Below, piece by piece: positions 53,325-60,959 of a stretch of DNA of 64,000 bases. Position numbers and translations under genes: made by a program. The notes beneath the pieces are model-generated. The model made no database searches and was not told where the DNA came from. It saw only the letters and a program-made list of their open reading frames with translations. Position 1 is the first letter of the stretch, and each line of letters opens with the position of its first letter. The DNA is from Maritimibacter sp. 55A14 (GTDB taxonomy: Bacteria > Pseudomonadota > Alphaproteobacteria > Rhodobacterales > Rhodobacteraceae), in assembly GCF_003122205.1 (NCBI RefSeq), contig NZ_QEYE01000012.1:62001-126000 (forward strand). The letters are read 5' to 3'.

Positions 53325-54269
53325 TCAGCCCTGTTGCGCCGCGATGGCGTCAGCCACCGCCAGCACGTTCTGCGCCATGCGTTCGCTGGCCGCGTCGATC
53401 ATCTTGCCATCGAGGCTGGCCGCGCCCTTGCCCTCGGCCTCGGCCGTCTTCAGCTCCTCGATGATACGCCGGGCACGGGTGACTTCCGCCTCGGGCGGCG
53501 AGAAGACATCGTTGGCCAGCCCGATCTGGCTGGGATGGATGGCCCATTTCCCCTCGATCCCGAGGGCGGCGGCGCGTTTGGCTGAAGCCACGTATGCGTC
53601 GGGATCGGAGAAATCGCCGAACGGCCCGTCGATGGCGCGCAGCCCATAAGCCCGGCAGGCCACGGTCATGCGGCTCAGCGCGAAATGCCACTGGTCACCG
53701 GGATAGTCGGGGTTGAGCCCGCCAATCACCACGGTGCGCGCCCGGTTCGAGGCGGCGTAATCCGCGACGCCGAAATGCAGCGCCTCAAGCCGTCCGGGAG
53801 CCGCGGCAATCGCCTCGACATTGGCCATGCCGAGCGCGGTCTCGATCAGCGCCTCCAGTCCGATCCGGTGTTCGAACCCCATCGCCTCTTCGATCTGGGA
53901 GACCATCGTCTCCACCGTGTAAAGATCGGCCGGCACCCCCACCTTGGGCACCAGAATGGTATCCAGATGCTGGCCCGCCTGTTCGACGATCTCGACCACG
54001 TCGCGATACATGTAATGCGTATCCAGCCCGTTGATGCGGATCGACATGGTCTTGCCCTTGGCCTTCCAGTCGATATCGTTCAGCGCCTGGATGATGTTGG
54101 CGCGGGCCTTCACTTTATCGGGCGGCGCGACGGCGTCTTCCAGATCGAGGAAGATGTAATCGACGTCCGAGTCGGCAGCCTTTTCGATCATCGACGGGTT
54201 CGAGCCCGGCACGGCCAGTTCCGACCGTTGCAGGCGTTGCTTCTTCAGCGGGTGCAGCGTGTAGCTCAT
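53325..54269 (-). CDS. mcl: L-malyl-CoA lyase (serine-cycle type)
   Basis: A 314-residue CitE/HpcH-family protein. Key blocks are [75 protein letters not shown] and [17 protein letters not shown]. From memory this resembles Methylobacterium MclA more than the Rhodobacter Mcl1 of the ethylmalonyl-CoA pathway. It seems about ten residues shorter, missing part of the loop after VIGGLNPDY. It cleaves malyl-CoA to glyoxylate and acetyl-CoA. It is second in the operon, 11 bp after sgaA. Confidence 0.9.
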   Translation of the reverse strand: MSYTLHPLKKQRLQRSELAVPGSNPSMIEKAADSDVDYIFLDLEDAVAPPDKVKARANIIQALNDIDWKAKGKTMSIRINGLDTHYMYRDVVEIVEQAGQHLDTILVPKVGVPADLYTVETMVSQIEEAMGFEHRIGLEALIETALGMANVEAIAAAPGRLEALHFGVADYAASNRARTVVIGGLNPDYPGDQWHFALSRMTVACRAYGLRAIDGPFGDFSDPDAYVASAKRAAALGIEGKWAIHPSQIGLANDVFSPPEAEVTRARRIIEELKTAEAEGKGAASLDGKMIDAASERMAQNVLAVADAIAAQQG

Positions 54270-54280
54270 GTCAGGGCCTT

Positions 54281-55483
54281 TCAGGCGGATTTGCGAAAGG
54301 GGAGGACTTCGGCGGGGGCCGTGGCGCGGAAATGCTCGATCGCGGCAGCGACGCCCGAGCCCGGCGCGATCCGCGCGCCATTGTCCAGCAGAGCCATCTC
54401 CGCGGCCGAGACCGCGGCGCAGAGCATCACCGGGTTGAGCGAGCCCAGATGGCCGATCCGGAAGGCCCGGCCCGCAAGCTGCGCCAGCCCGGTGCCGAGC
54501 GAGGTCTGGTATTTCTCATAGGCGGTGCGGATCACGGCAGCGGCGTCCACCCCGTCGGGCGCGTAGATCGCGCTGACCGTGTCGGAGCGCCATTCCGGCC
54601 CGCGCGAGACCAGCTCGCACCCATCCCAGGCGGCGACCGCGGCGCGCACGCCTTCGGCCAGGCGCCGGTGCCGGGCCCAGACGTTTTCCATGCCCTCCGC
54701 CAGCAGCATGTCTACCGAAACGCGCAGCCCGCGCAGAAGCTGCGTGGCCGGCGTGTAGGGGAAATAGCCCGTGTCGTTGAGCTTGATCATGTCGTCGAAG
54801 CTGAAGAAGCAGCGCGGCAGTTTCGCCGTGCGCGACGCCTCCAGCGCCTTCTGGCTGACGCCGAGAACCCCGAGACCGGCGGGCAGCATCAACCCTTTCT
54901 GCGAGCCGGAGACCGCGCAATCCACGCCCCAGTCCTCCATCTCGAATTCGATCGAGGCGATGGAGCTGACCCCGTCGACGAAGAGCAGCGCCGGGTGGCC
55001 GGCCGCGTCGAGCGCCGCGCGCACAGCGCGCACATCGGACGTCACGCCGGTGGCGGTCTCGTTATGGGTCACGCAGACGGCCTTGATCCGGTGCTCCGTG
55101 TCGGCCTTCAGCCGCGCGGCATATTCCTCCACCGGGACGCCCTTGCCCCATTCGACCTCGCAGAGATCGACCTCCAGCCCAAGCCGCTCGGCCATGTCCA
55201 CCCAGAGATGGGAGAACTGCCCGAAGCGGGACATCAGCACGCGGTCGCCGGGGCTCAGCGTGTTCGACAGGGCCGATTCCCACATGCCCGTGCCCGAGGA
55301 CGGGAACACGAAGACCCGGCCGCTGCGCGTGCGGAAGACCGGTTTGAGATCCTCCAGTAGCTGAGTGACAAAACCGCCGAAATCCGGCGCGCGCATGTCC
55401 TCCATCGGGATGTTCATGGCTTGGCGGACAGGCTCGGGGATGTTGGTGGGGCCGGGAATGAAAAGATGCGTGTATCCGTGCAC
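54281..55483 (-). CDS. sgaA: Serine–glyoxylate aminotransferase
   Basis: I choose GTG at 55483: AAGGAG lies 8 nt upstream and the protein then begins MHGYTHLFIPGPTNIPEPVR, the family start, with 400 residues. The open frame reaches 55735 but that part is not conserved. The PLP lysine is K196 in VSGSQKGLMLP, and LLFVDGVSSIASIEFEMEDW supplies the cofactor aspartate. It converts serine and glyoxylate to hydroxypyruvate and glycine. It is the first gene of the operon sgaA–mcl–mtkA–mtkB–hprA–gckA and defines it as a serine-cycle set. Confidence 0.93.
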   Translation of the reverse strand: MHGYTHLFIPGPTNIPEPVRQAMNIPMEDMRAPDFGGFVTQLLEDLKPVFRTRSGRVFVFPSSGTGMWESALSNTLSPGDRVLMSRFGQFSHLWVDMAERLGLEVDLCEVEWGKGVPVEEYAARLKADTEHRIKAVCVTHNETATGVTSDVRAVRAALDAAGHPALLFVDGVSSIASIEFEMEDWGVDCAVSGSQKGLMLPAGLGVLGVSQKALEASRTAKLPRCFFSFDDMIKLNDTGYFPYTPATQLLRGLRVSVDMLLAEGMENVWARHRRLAEGVRAAVAAWDGCELVSRGPEWRSDTVSAIYAPDGVDAAAVIRTAYEKYQTSLGTGLAQLAGRAFRIGHLGSLNPVMLCAAVSAAEMALLDNGARIAPGSGVAAAIEHFRATAPAEVLPFRKSA

Positions 55484-55500
55484 GGGTCGGGCTCCTTGGC

Positions 55501-55515
55501 TTGACGTTTCGTCAA
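55501..55515. promoter_or_regulatory. Perfect palindrome just upstream of sgaA
   Basis: TTGACG-TTT-CGTCAA is a perfect 6-3-6 inverted repeat, 17 bp before the sgaA GTG start and 3 bp before its ribosome site. Its position suits a repressor operator or a 5'-leader element. Confidence 0.6.
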
Positions 55516-55543
55516 TTCGACCCCGGCGGAGGCGCGCGCACCA

Positions 55544-55579
55544 CCCCCCGACGGATAGGAAAATGGCCCCATCGGGGGG
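55544..55579. repeat. Inverted repeat CCCCCCGA / TCGGGGGG
   Basis: Perfect 8-bp arms at 55544–55551 and 55572–55579 with a 20-nt spacer. It could form a hairpin in the sgaA leader or be a spaced operator. Chance is possible in such GC-rich DNA. Confidence 0.5.
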
Positions 55580-55595
55580 CCGGATGCACCCCGGC

Positions 55596-55624
55596 GGGTG
55601 GGATGTCCTACCCATGCGGGTGGG
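55596..55624. promoter_or_regulatory. Candidate operator array: three half-sites at 11-bp spacing
   Basis: GGGTGGG starts at 55596, CCTACCC at 55607 and GGGTGGG at 55618, so the half-sites alternate in orientation exactly one helical turn apart. The first two form an 8-2-8 inverted repeat (GGGTGGGA-TG-TCCTACCC, one mismatch). The central TACCCAT fits the NarL-type heptamer TACYNMT. The neighbouring LuxR/NarL-family protein is the obvious candidate binder. Confidence 0.6.
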
Positions 55625-55657
55625 CCAAGGCGCGGCTTCGGAAAGTATGCAAATGTA

Positions 55658-55699
55658 TTCCGGTAAAATCTTGAAATTGCGCACTTTTGAATACCGGAA
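55658..55699. promoter_or_regulatory. Inverted repeat TTCCGGTA / TACCGGAA
   Basis: Perfect 8-bp arms at 55658–55665 and 55692–55699, 34 bp centre to centre (about three helical turns), within the AT-rich part of the region. Possibly a paired operator for either promoter. Confidence 0.5.
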
Positions 55700-55864
55700 C
55701 TTCTGTTTCACATAATGGACTTTTCGCCGAATCACCGCGCGCGGAAGGCGGGATTCACGCGGATTCCGCGCGGGTTGCGTCGTTTTTGGCGTTTGGGATC
55801 AGGCCGCGGCGTGTTCAAATCGGCGCTCAGCATGGCACCGGGCCGTGCGCCACCGGGGAGACCC

Positions 55865-56467
55865 ATGAAGATCGTCATCGCCTGCAGCCGGAAGCTGATC
55901 TGCGACAGTGTGCAACTGATCGTCGCGTCGCTGGACGGCTGCGAGGTGCTGGGCCAGGCAGCGCGGCTCGACGAGGCGCAGGCGCTGATCGCGCGCGCCG
56001 GCGGGCCGGTGACGCTGATCGCCGCCGCCCGGCTGGAGGATGGCGACGTCTGCGACCTGATGCGCGCCTGCCGGAAGGCCGGGCATCGGATGCGTACCGT
56101 GGTTCTGACCAACGCCAACGAACTGAATTTCGCGCGCGATGCGCTGAAGGCGGGGGCGGCGGCCGTCTGCCTCGTTGATGACATCCATTCCGGCCTGCCG
56201 CCGATCCTTCAGACGGTGGAGGAGAACGTCGTCACCATGTCGGCGCCGCTTCTGGCCAGGATCCTTCAGCAGGATGCCGACCGGCTGACAAAGCGCGAGC
56301 ACGAGATCATGGAGCTGCTGGCCGAGGGGCTGACGAATTTCCAGATATCCGCGCGGCTGGGCCTGTCGCAGAACACGGTGAAGTATTACCTCAAGGCGAT
56401 CTACCAGAAGCTCGACGTGACCTCGCGCGGGGCGGCGATCGCGAGTTATCTGGCCGGCGAGTACTGA
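55865..56467 (+). CDS. LuxR/NarL-family regulator with a degenerate receiver domain
   Basis: The ATG at 55865 gives 200 residues; an earlier in-frame ATG at 55715 would add a basic, unconserved 50 residues. The C-terminal HTH (about 140–197) is a clear LuxR type: LTKREHEIMELLAEGLTN and ISARLGLSQNTVKYYLKAIY. The N-terminal half has receiver-like size and pattern. The acidic pocket is replaced by IACSRK (5–10) and the phospho-acceptor strand reads VTLIAAARL (49–57) with no aspartate. It is therefore unlikely to be controlled by phosphorylation. It is divergent from the serine-cycle operon and may control it. Confidence 0.85.
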   Translation: MKIVIACSRKLICDSVQLIVASLDGCEVLGQAARLDEAQALIARAGGPVTLIAAARLEDGDVCDLMRACRKAGHRMRTVVLTNANELNFARDALKAGAAAVCLVDDIHSGLPPILQTVEENVVTMSAPLLARILQQDADRLTKREHEIMELLAEGLTNFQISARLGLSQNTVKYYLKAIYQKLDVTSRGAAIASYLAGEY

Positions 56468-56477
56468 GGCGCGCGCC

Positions 56478-56663
56478 TCAATGCAGCCGCCCGGCGGCGC
56501 GCGGCACCTCGTCTTCTGCCTCCGCCTCGGCGTCGTCCTCTGCCACCGCGGGCACCGCATAGCCCCCGGTCAGCCAGCGGCCCAGGTCCACATCCGCGCA
56601 GCGGCGCGAACAGAAGGGCCGGTATTTCGGGTCGGTTTGCTTGGCACAGATCGGGCAGGTCAC
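56478..56663 (-). CDS. yacG: DNA gyrase inhibitor YacG-like zinc protein
   Basis: A 61-residue protein with four zinc-binding cysteines C3, C6, C18 and C22 (MTCPICAKQ...FCSRRCADVDLGRWL), the YacG signature. The C-terminus is acidic (DDAEAEAEDE). YacG binds GyrB in E. coli. Its start overlaps the stop of the RNase E/G-like gene (ATGA), so the two are translated together. Confidence 0.9.
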   Translation of the reverse strand: MTCPICAKQTDPKYRPFCSRRCADVDLGRWLTGGYAVPAVAEDDAEAEAEDEVPRAAGRLH

Positions 56664-57706
56664 AGGGGCAGCTCCGTCAGAGGCAGGCGTTCACGTTTCC
56701 GTTGCAACTCAAAATGGCCCAGCGGGGTCCAGCCGACAAGGGCGGTCTCCACCGGATCGTCGCGGAAGGCCGCGCGCAGCGCCGCCTCGATGGCGCGCCG
56801 GTCCTTGCGGGACGCGGGGGCCATGTCCACCACGATCTGACCGCCCAACCCGCGCAGCCGCAGCGCGCGCGGCAGGGCCTTCGCGGCCGCCAGATCGGCC
56901 TTCAGGCCCGCGGCGGGCGAGGTATCGCCGCCGGTATCCACATCCACCGCCACAAGCGCACGCGTGGGCTCCACCGCCATCGAGCCGCCGCCTTGCAGCG
57001 GCTCCGGCGCAGCCAGCGCGGCCAGCGCATCGAGCACGCCCTCAGTAGCGAAGGCGCCGGCACGGTCGATCACCGTGTCGGGGTCGGGGTCCACCCAGTC
57101 GCGCCAGGCCAGCGTCTCGGCCCCCGGCGCGTCGAGCAGCGCCTCGGGCTCGCGCCCCGCGGCCTCGGCCGCAACCCGCGCGGCCAGCCCCGCCATGGCG
57201 GCAATGTCGCCGGCTATGGCCGCCTCCGCCACCTCCGCCGCCGCAGAACGCAGGATCAGCCCGTGACCTTCCGCCGACTCCGCCATCGCCTCATCCGCGA
57301 TGGCACGAAGGCGCACGCGCTCCTCCTCGTCGTGAATCCTCCGGGCGATATTGAGGCCCGGTGCACCGGGAGTGACGATGGCGTAGCGGCTCTTGAACAG
57401 AAGCCGCGTGGTGACCGGCGCGGCCTTGCCCGGCTCGGCCCAGGAATTGACCTGGACCAGCAGCGCGGTGCCGGGCGAAAGCCCCTTGGCCTGCCTCAGA
57501 TAGCCGCGCTGCCCGCCCGGCAGCCGCAGCGTGACGCCACCCTGCCCCTTCATCTGCCGGTCCGCCACCGCACGGAAGATCGCACCGGGCGCCGGCCCCG
57601 CCCCGTCCGGGGGATCGATCAGGAAATCCTCCAGCCGGCCATCGACCATGAGCGCGGCGGCCCGCCGACCGGCGATATGGTCGAGGATGACCGCGCGTCC
57701 CTTCAA
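56660..57706 (-). CDS. Short ribonuclease E/G-like protein
   Basis: A 348-residue protein resembling the RNase G catalytic part. The two catalytic aspartate blocks are visible ([12 protein letters not shown] and GQIVVDMAP), and [24 protein letters not shown] matches the S1/5'-sensor region. The protein stops soon after [11 protein letters not shown], just where RNase E/G would carry the CPxC zinc-link, and it contains no cysteine at all. E. coli RNase G is about 490 residues. Its stop overlaps yacG and its start overlaps the maf stop. A full-length RNase E should exist elsewhere; the role of this short form is unclear. Confidence 0.85.
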   Translation of the reverse strand: MKGRAVILDHIAGRRAAALMVDGRLEDFLIDPPDGAGPAPGAIFRAVADRQMKGQGGVTLRLPGGQRGYLRQAKGLSPGTALLVQVNSWAEPGKAAPVTTRLLFKSRYAIVTPGAPGLNIARRIHDEEERVRLRAIADEAMAESAEGHGLILRSAAAEVAEAAIAGDIAAMAGLAARVAAEAAGREPEALLDAPGAETLAWRDWVDPDPDTVIDRAGAFATEGVLDALAALAAPEPLQGGGSMAVEPTRALVAVDVDTGGDTSPAAGLKADLAAAKALPRALRLRGLGGQIVVDMAPASRKDRRAIEAALRAAFRDDPVETALVGWTPLGHFELQRKRERLPLTELPL

Positions 57707-58284
57707 GACGCCGCCTCGCCCGGCATCGGATAGCCCGCGCCGCGCAACAAATTGGCGGTCTCCGCCAGCGGCAGCCCCACCACCCCGGTGAACGAGCCGC
57801 TGATCCAGGGGATGAACGCACCCGCCGCACCCTGTATGCCATAGGCCCCGGCCTTACCCTGCCAGTCGCCAGCGCGCAGATAGGCCGAAAGCTCCTCGTC
57901 GGAGAGGCGTTTCATCTTGACCGTGGTCACGACATCGCGCTGCCAGAGCCGGCCGCCCAGTCTCAGCGCGACCGCCGTGATCACCTTGTGGCGGCGGCCG
58001 GAGAGTTTCAGCAGGAATTCCGCGGCCTCGCCCGCATCGGCGGGTTTGCCGAGGATGCGCCGGCCCATCGCCACGGTGGTATCCGCGGCCAGCACGAGCT
58101 CATCGCCGCCGGCGGCCACCGCCTGCGCCTTCTCTCGCGCAATGCGGATACAATAGGGGCGCGGCAGTTCGTCCGGCTGCGGCGTCTCGTCTATATCGAC
58201 GGGGCGGATCGCATCGGGCACAATCCCGATCTGGCCCAGCAGCGCGCCGCGCCGCGGGCTGGCAGAACCGAGGACAAGACGCAT
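57703..58284 (-). CDS. maf: Maf-like nucleoside triphosphate pyrophosphatase
   Basis: A 193-residue Maf protein with [18 protein letters not shown] at the N-terminus, [39 protein letters not shown] and the [13 protein letters not shown] block. Maf hydrolyses non-canonical or modified nucleoside triphosphates such as dTTP/UTP derivatives. It lies 7 bp after infA and overlaps the RNase E/G-like gene by 4 bp, so infA–maf–RNase–yacG looks like one operon. Confidence 0.95.
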   Translation of the reverse strand: MRLVLGSASPRRGALLGQIGIVPDAIRPVDIDETPQPDELPRPYCIRIAREKAQAVAAGGDELVLAADTTVAMGRRILGKPADAGEAAEFLLKLSGRRHKVITAVALRLGGRLWQRDVVTTVKMKRLSDEELSAYLRAGDWQGKAGAYGIQGAAGAFIPWISGSFTGVVGLPLAETANLLRGAGYPMPGEAAS

Positions 58285-58291
58285 CCCCGGC

Positions 58292-58510
58292 TTACTTGAA
58301 TCGATAGTTGATACGACCCTTCGTGAGGTCGTAGGGCGTCATTTCCACCTGAACCTTGTCGCCTGCCAGAACCCGGATGCGGTTCTTGCGCATCTTGCCT
58401 GCCGTGTGCGCGATGATCTCATGGCCGTTCTCAAGCTCGACCCGGAATGTCGCGTTCGGCAGGAGTTCCTTCACGACACCGGGGAATTCGAGCAATTCTT
58501 CCTTGGCCAT
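58292..58510 (-). CDS. infA: Translation initiation factor IF-1
   Basis: From ATG 58510 ([20 protein letters not shown]) the protein is exactly 72 residues, the standard IF-1 length; the earlier ATG at 58537 would add nine unconserved residues. The OB-fold sequence is typical, including [20 protein letters not shown]. It is first of the infA–maf–RNase E/G-like–yacG series. Confidence 0.98.
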   Translation of the reverse strand: MAKEELLEFPGVVKELLPNATFRVELENGHEIIAHTAGKMRKNRIRVLAGDKVQVEMTPYDLTKGRINYRFK

Positions 58511-58584
58511 GGTCACTCCATTCTTGATTCCAAACACGCCCCGCGAACGGAGCGCCTGTTAAATGCGCTCATGAGCCGTGTTTT

Positions 58585-59481
58585 TCAAGGCTTTATCGTC
58601 TCGAAATGCGCAACTGTGACGTTGTGGACGCGGGCGGGCTGCGCCGCCCAGTCGCGATGCGTCAGCACCATTCCGTCGCGGCGCGCCAACGCCACCGCAG
58701 CCAGATCCACATCGCCATAGACCCAGCCCGGCGCGTCCGGCGCGCCTTCCGCGATCACGCCCGTGGGCGGGAAGCCACGATCGGGCGGGCCGTAGATCGC
58801 GGCGGCTCCATGATTGTCATCCACTGCCGGGCACCAGGGCGCAGCGCCCACGGTGGGCGAATGGACGACGACGCATTGACCTTCGAGCGCGCGCGCCATC
58901 GCGCCGATGCGCACCCGCCAGTAGCCCGCCAGCGTGTCGGTGCAGGAAGGCACAAGCAGCAGGTCGGCGCCCGCCTCCACCAGCGCGCGGGCTAGAAGCG
59001 GAAACTCGCTGTCGTAGCAGATCAGCACGCCGATCCGGCCAAGGTCGGTCTCGAAGAGCGTCAGCGGCCCGCCCGGCACCACCTTCCAGGGATCGGTCTC
59101 GAACCGGGTCATGATCTGCTTGTCCTGCGCGGCGCGACGGCCCGCGGGGGTGAAGAGCCGGGCGCGGTTCACCGGCCGGGCCTGCCCGTCGAAGACCGGT
59201 GCGCTGGCCGCCAGGATATGGACGCCATGCGCGGCGGCCAGCCGGGCATGGAGCGCATCGGCCGCCGGAACATGACGCGCGACCGCATGCAGCGCGGCCT
59301 CCAGATCCGCCGCCGCTTCCGGCCCGTCGAGATGCGCCAGTTCCATCGCGCCGTATTCGGGAAAGACCAGCAGTTCGGCGCCCTGCCCCGCCGCCTCGGC
59401 CACCCAGTCGGTGATCTTGGCCTCATACGCGGCCCAGTCGGCCAGCGGATCCATAGGATAGGCGGCGGTCGCGATGCGCAT
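58585..59481 (-). CDS. Carbon–nitrogen hydrolase (nitrilase superfamily)
   Basis: A 298-residue protein with the catalytic triad E42 (LLVFPEYGAM), K121 (RAAQDKQIM) and C155 (GVLICYDSEFP). It hydrolyses an unidentified amide or nitrile in the cytosol. It starts 3 bp after the GNAT gene stop, and GNAT overlaps the NTF2-like gene, so the three form one operon. In other bacteria GNAT and nitrilase-type domains occur adjacent or fused, which suggests an acyl-transfer/amide-hydrolysis pair. Confidence 0.9.
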   Translation of the reverse strand: MRIATAAYPMDPLADWAAYEAKITDWVAEAAGQGAELLVFPEYGAMELAHLDGPEAAADLEAALHAVARHVPAADALHARLAAAHGVHILAASAPVFDGQARPVNRARLFTPAGRRAAQDKQIMTRFETDPWKVVPGGPLTLFETDLGRIGVLICYDSEFPLLARALVEAGADLLLVPSCTDTLAGYWRVRIGAMARALEGQCVVVHSPTVGAAPWCPAVDDNHGAAAIYGPPDRGFPPTGVIAEGAPDAPGWVYGDVDLAAVALARRDGMVLTHRDWAAQPARVHNVTVAHFETIKP

Positions 59482-59484
59482 GGC

Positions 59485-60072
59485 TCAGAGCTTTCTCATC
59501 CAGAATTGAAGGGGTTTCTCCGTCTCTGCGGGCTGGTCCACGTCCTTCCAGGAGAACCTCGCCACCGCGCCGTCGAGCGGGGCATAGCCGCGTGCGCGCC
59601 AGAACCCGTCGAGCGGCCGGTAGGCAGCCGGGCGCAGCGGGTGATCGGCCGGGCGGACGACGCCGCAGAAGCAGCAATATGTCCGGCCCAGTTCGCGGGC
59701 ATGGGCCTCGCGCAGGTCGAAGAAGCGGTGGCCCGCGCCCCGGCCACGATACTCCGGCAGCAGGACCGACTCGGCGCAGTAGAAGATATCCTCCAGCACC
59801 AGGCCGGTTGCGGCGAAGGCGGCGGCGAAATCCCCGGCGTGATCCTCCAGCGGCGTGCCGGTGGAGGCGCCGACCAGCCGCGCGCCGTCGAAGGCGCCCA
59901 CCAAAACTGCGCCGGGGCTGTCCCGATAGGTCTCCAGATAGCGCCGCTCATAACCCGTATCGCCGTCATAGAGATAGGGCCAGTCGCGAAACACCGCGAT
60001 CCTGAGTCCCGCCACATCGTCCAGCGCTGCGTCGAGCGCCGGGCCGGTCAGCCGCCGGAATTCCAGCGTCAT
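59485..60072 (-). CDS. GNAT-family N-acetyltransferase
   Basis: A 195-residue protein with the GNAT core: acceptor region AVFRDWPYLYDGDTGYERRYLE, strand 4 VLLPEYRGRGAGHRFFDLREAHA containing the acetyl-CoA loop RGRGAG, and a C-terminal GFWRARGYAPL. The acceptor is unknown. It is the middle gene of a three-gene operon, overlapping the NTF2-like gene by 4 bp and placed 3 bp before the nitrilase gene. Confidence 0.86.
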   Translation of the reverse strand: MTLEFRRLTGPALDAALDDVAGLRIAVFRDWPYLYDGDTGYERRYLETYRDSPGAVLVGAFDGARLVGASTGTPLEDHAGDFAAAFAATGLVLEDIFYCAESVLLPEYRGRGAGHRFFDLREAHARELGRTYCCFCGVVRPADHPLRPAAYRPLDGFWRARGYAPLDGAVARFSWKDVDQPAETEKPLQFWMRKL

Positions 60073-60467
60073 AGTGAAACCTGTGCGATCCAGTCTTCGA
60101 GGTTGTAATAGGTCGTCACCCGGCTGATCTGCCCGTCGCGCAACTCGAAAAACGCGCCCGCCGGCAGCACATAGGTCTGGCCGCGCGCCTCCGGCAGGTC
60201 CTCGTCGGTAGCGAGGTAGGCGCCGTTGACGGTGAATTCCGCCGCCGCGCGCCGGCCCGTGGGTTCGGTCAGGATCACCATATCCGTCAATTCCTCGCGA
60301 TAGGTTGCGGCCATATGCGCACAGAAATCGCTGAATGCGGATTTCCCGCGGCGGATGCCGCCCTGGTTGACATGGTGTTCCACATCGTCGGTCAACAACG
60401 CCAGCATTGCGTCGGTATCGCCTGCGTTGAAGGCGGCGTAATACCGTTCGATCACGTCGCGGCTCAT
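60069..60467 (-). CDS. NTF2/SnoaL-like (ketosteroid isomerase-related) protein
   Basis: A 132-residue cone-fold protein starting MSRDVIERYYAAFNAGDTDAM, with LLTDDVEHHVNQGG and a C-terminal LRDGQISRVTTYYNLEDWI, the SnoaL/NTF2 pattern. Such proteins are isomerases, hydratases or ligand binders. The substrate cannot be inferred. It is first in the operon with the GNAT and nitrilase genes, which argues for a shared small-molecule pathway. Confidence 0.85.
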   Translation of the reverse strand: MSRDVIERYYAAFNAGDTDAMLALLTDDVEHHVNQGGIRRGKSAFSDFCAHMAATYREELTDMVILTEPTGRRAAAEFTVNGAYLATDEDLPEARGQTYVLPAGAFFELRDGQISRVTTYYNLEDWIAQVSL

Positions 60468-60490
60468 GGCGTCTCCTCCTCGCCGTTACT

Positions 60491-60946
60491 TTATCTTACT
60501 GGCGGGCCGAATCGGGCCAGCATCCGGGTCTTGATCTGGTCGCGTGCCTGCCGATAGGCCGCCAGCTTGTCCTCGCGCCGCTCGCCCAGCCCCGCGGGGT
60601 CGATGATCGGCCAGTATTCCACCTCGAGCGCCGAATAGCGGGTCAGTTCCAGCGCCCGGCGCTGCGAGGCCGGGCTGAGCGCAACGATCAGGTCGAACCC
60701 GGTCAGGTCGTCACCCCATTCCTGCATCTCGTCAAAGCTGCGCGAGCGGTGGCGCGACAGCTCCACCCCGATCTCGTCGCAGACCGCGACCGCGAAACCG
60801 TCCACCTCCATGTCGTTCTTCACCCCGGCGGACTGGACATAGGCGCGATGGCCGTAGAGCGCCTTCATCAGCCCCTCCGCCATCGGCGACCGGATCGCAT
60901 TGTGGTCGCAACAGAACAGCACCGAGGAGGGGAAGTCTTCCGCCAC
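60491..60946 (-). CDS. Low-molecular-weight protein tyrosine phosphatase-like protein
   Basis: A 151-residue protein with the P-loop CX5R as C13-DHNAI-R19 in VLFCCDHNAIRSPMAEG and the general acid D116 in WPIIDPAGL. This family includes LMW-PTPs and ArsC-type arsenate reductases; the resolving cysteines of the thioredoxin-linked ArsC are not evident. It may dephosphorylate proteins or small molecules. It lies 13 bp after the UPF0262 gene and is probably co-transcribed with hisD. Confidence 0.87.
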   Translation of the reverse strand: MAEDFPSSVLFCCDHNAIRSPMAEGLMKALYGHRAYVQSAGVKNDMEVDGFAVAVCDEIGVELSRHRSRSFDEMQEWGDDLTGFDLIVALSPASQRRALELTRYSALEVEYWPIIDPAGLGERREDKLAAYRQARDQIKTRMLARFGPPVR

Positions 60947-60959
60947 GCGTCAGCCTCCC

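Larger units (their letters stand above)
55484..55864. other. Intergenic region between sgaA and the luxR-type gene
   Basis: This 381-bp divergent region has no convincing gene. It holds at least four inverted repeats: 55501–55515, 55544–55579, 55596–55624 and 55658–55699. A locally AT-rich patch (55640–55735) contrasts with the surroundings and probably contains promoter elements. I could not settle on clear –35/–10 pairs. Confidence 0.7.
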
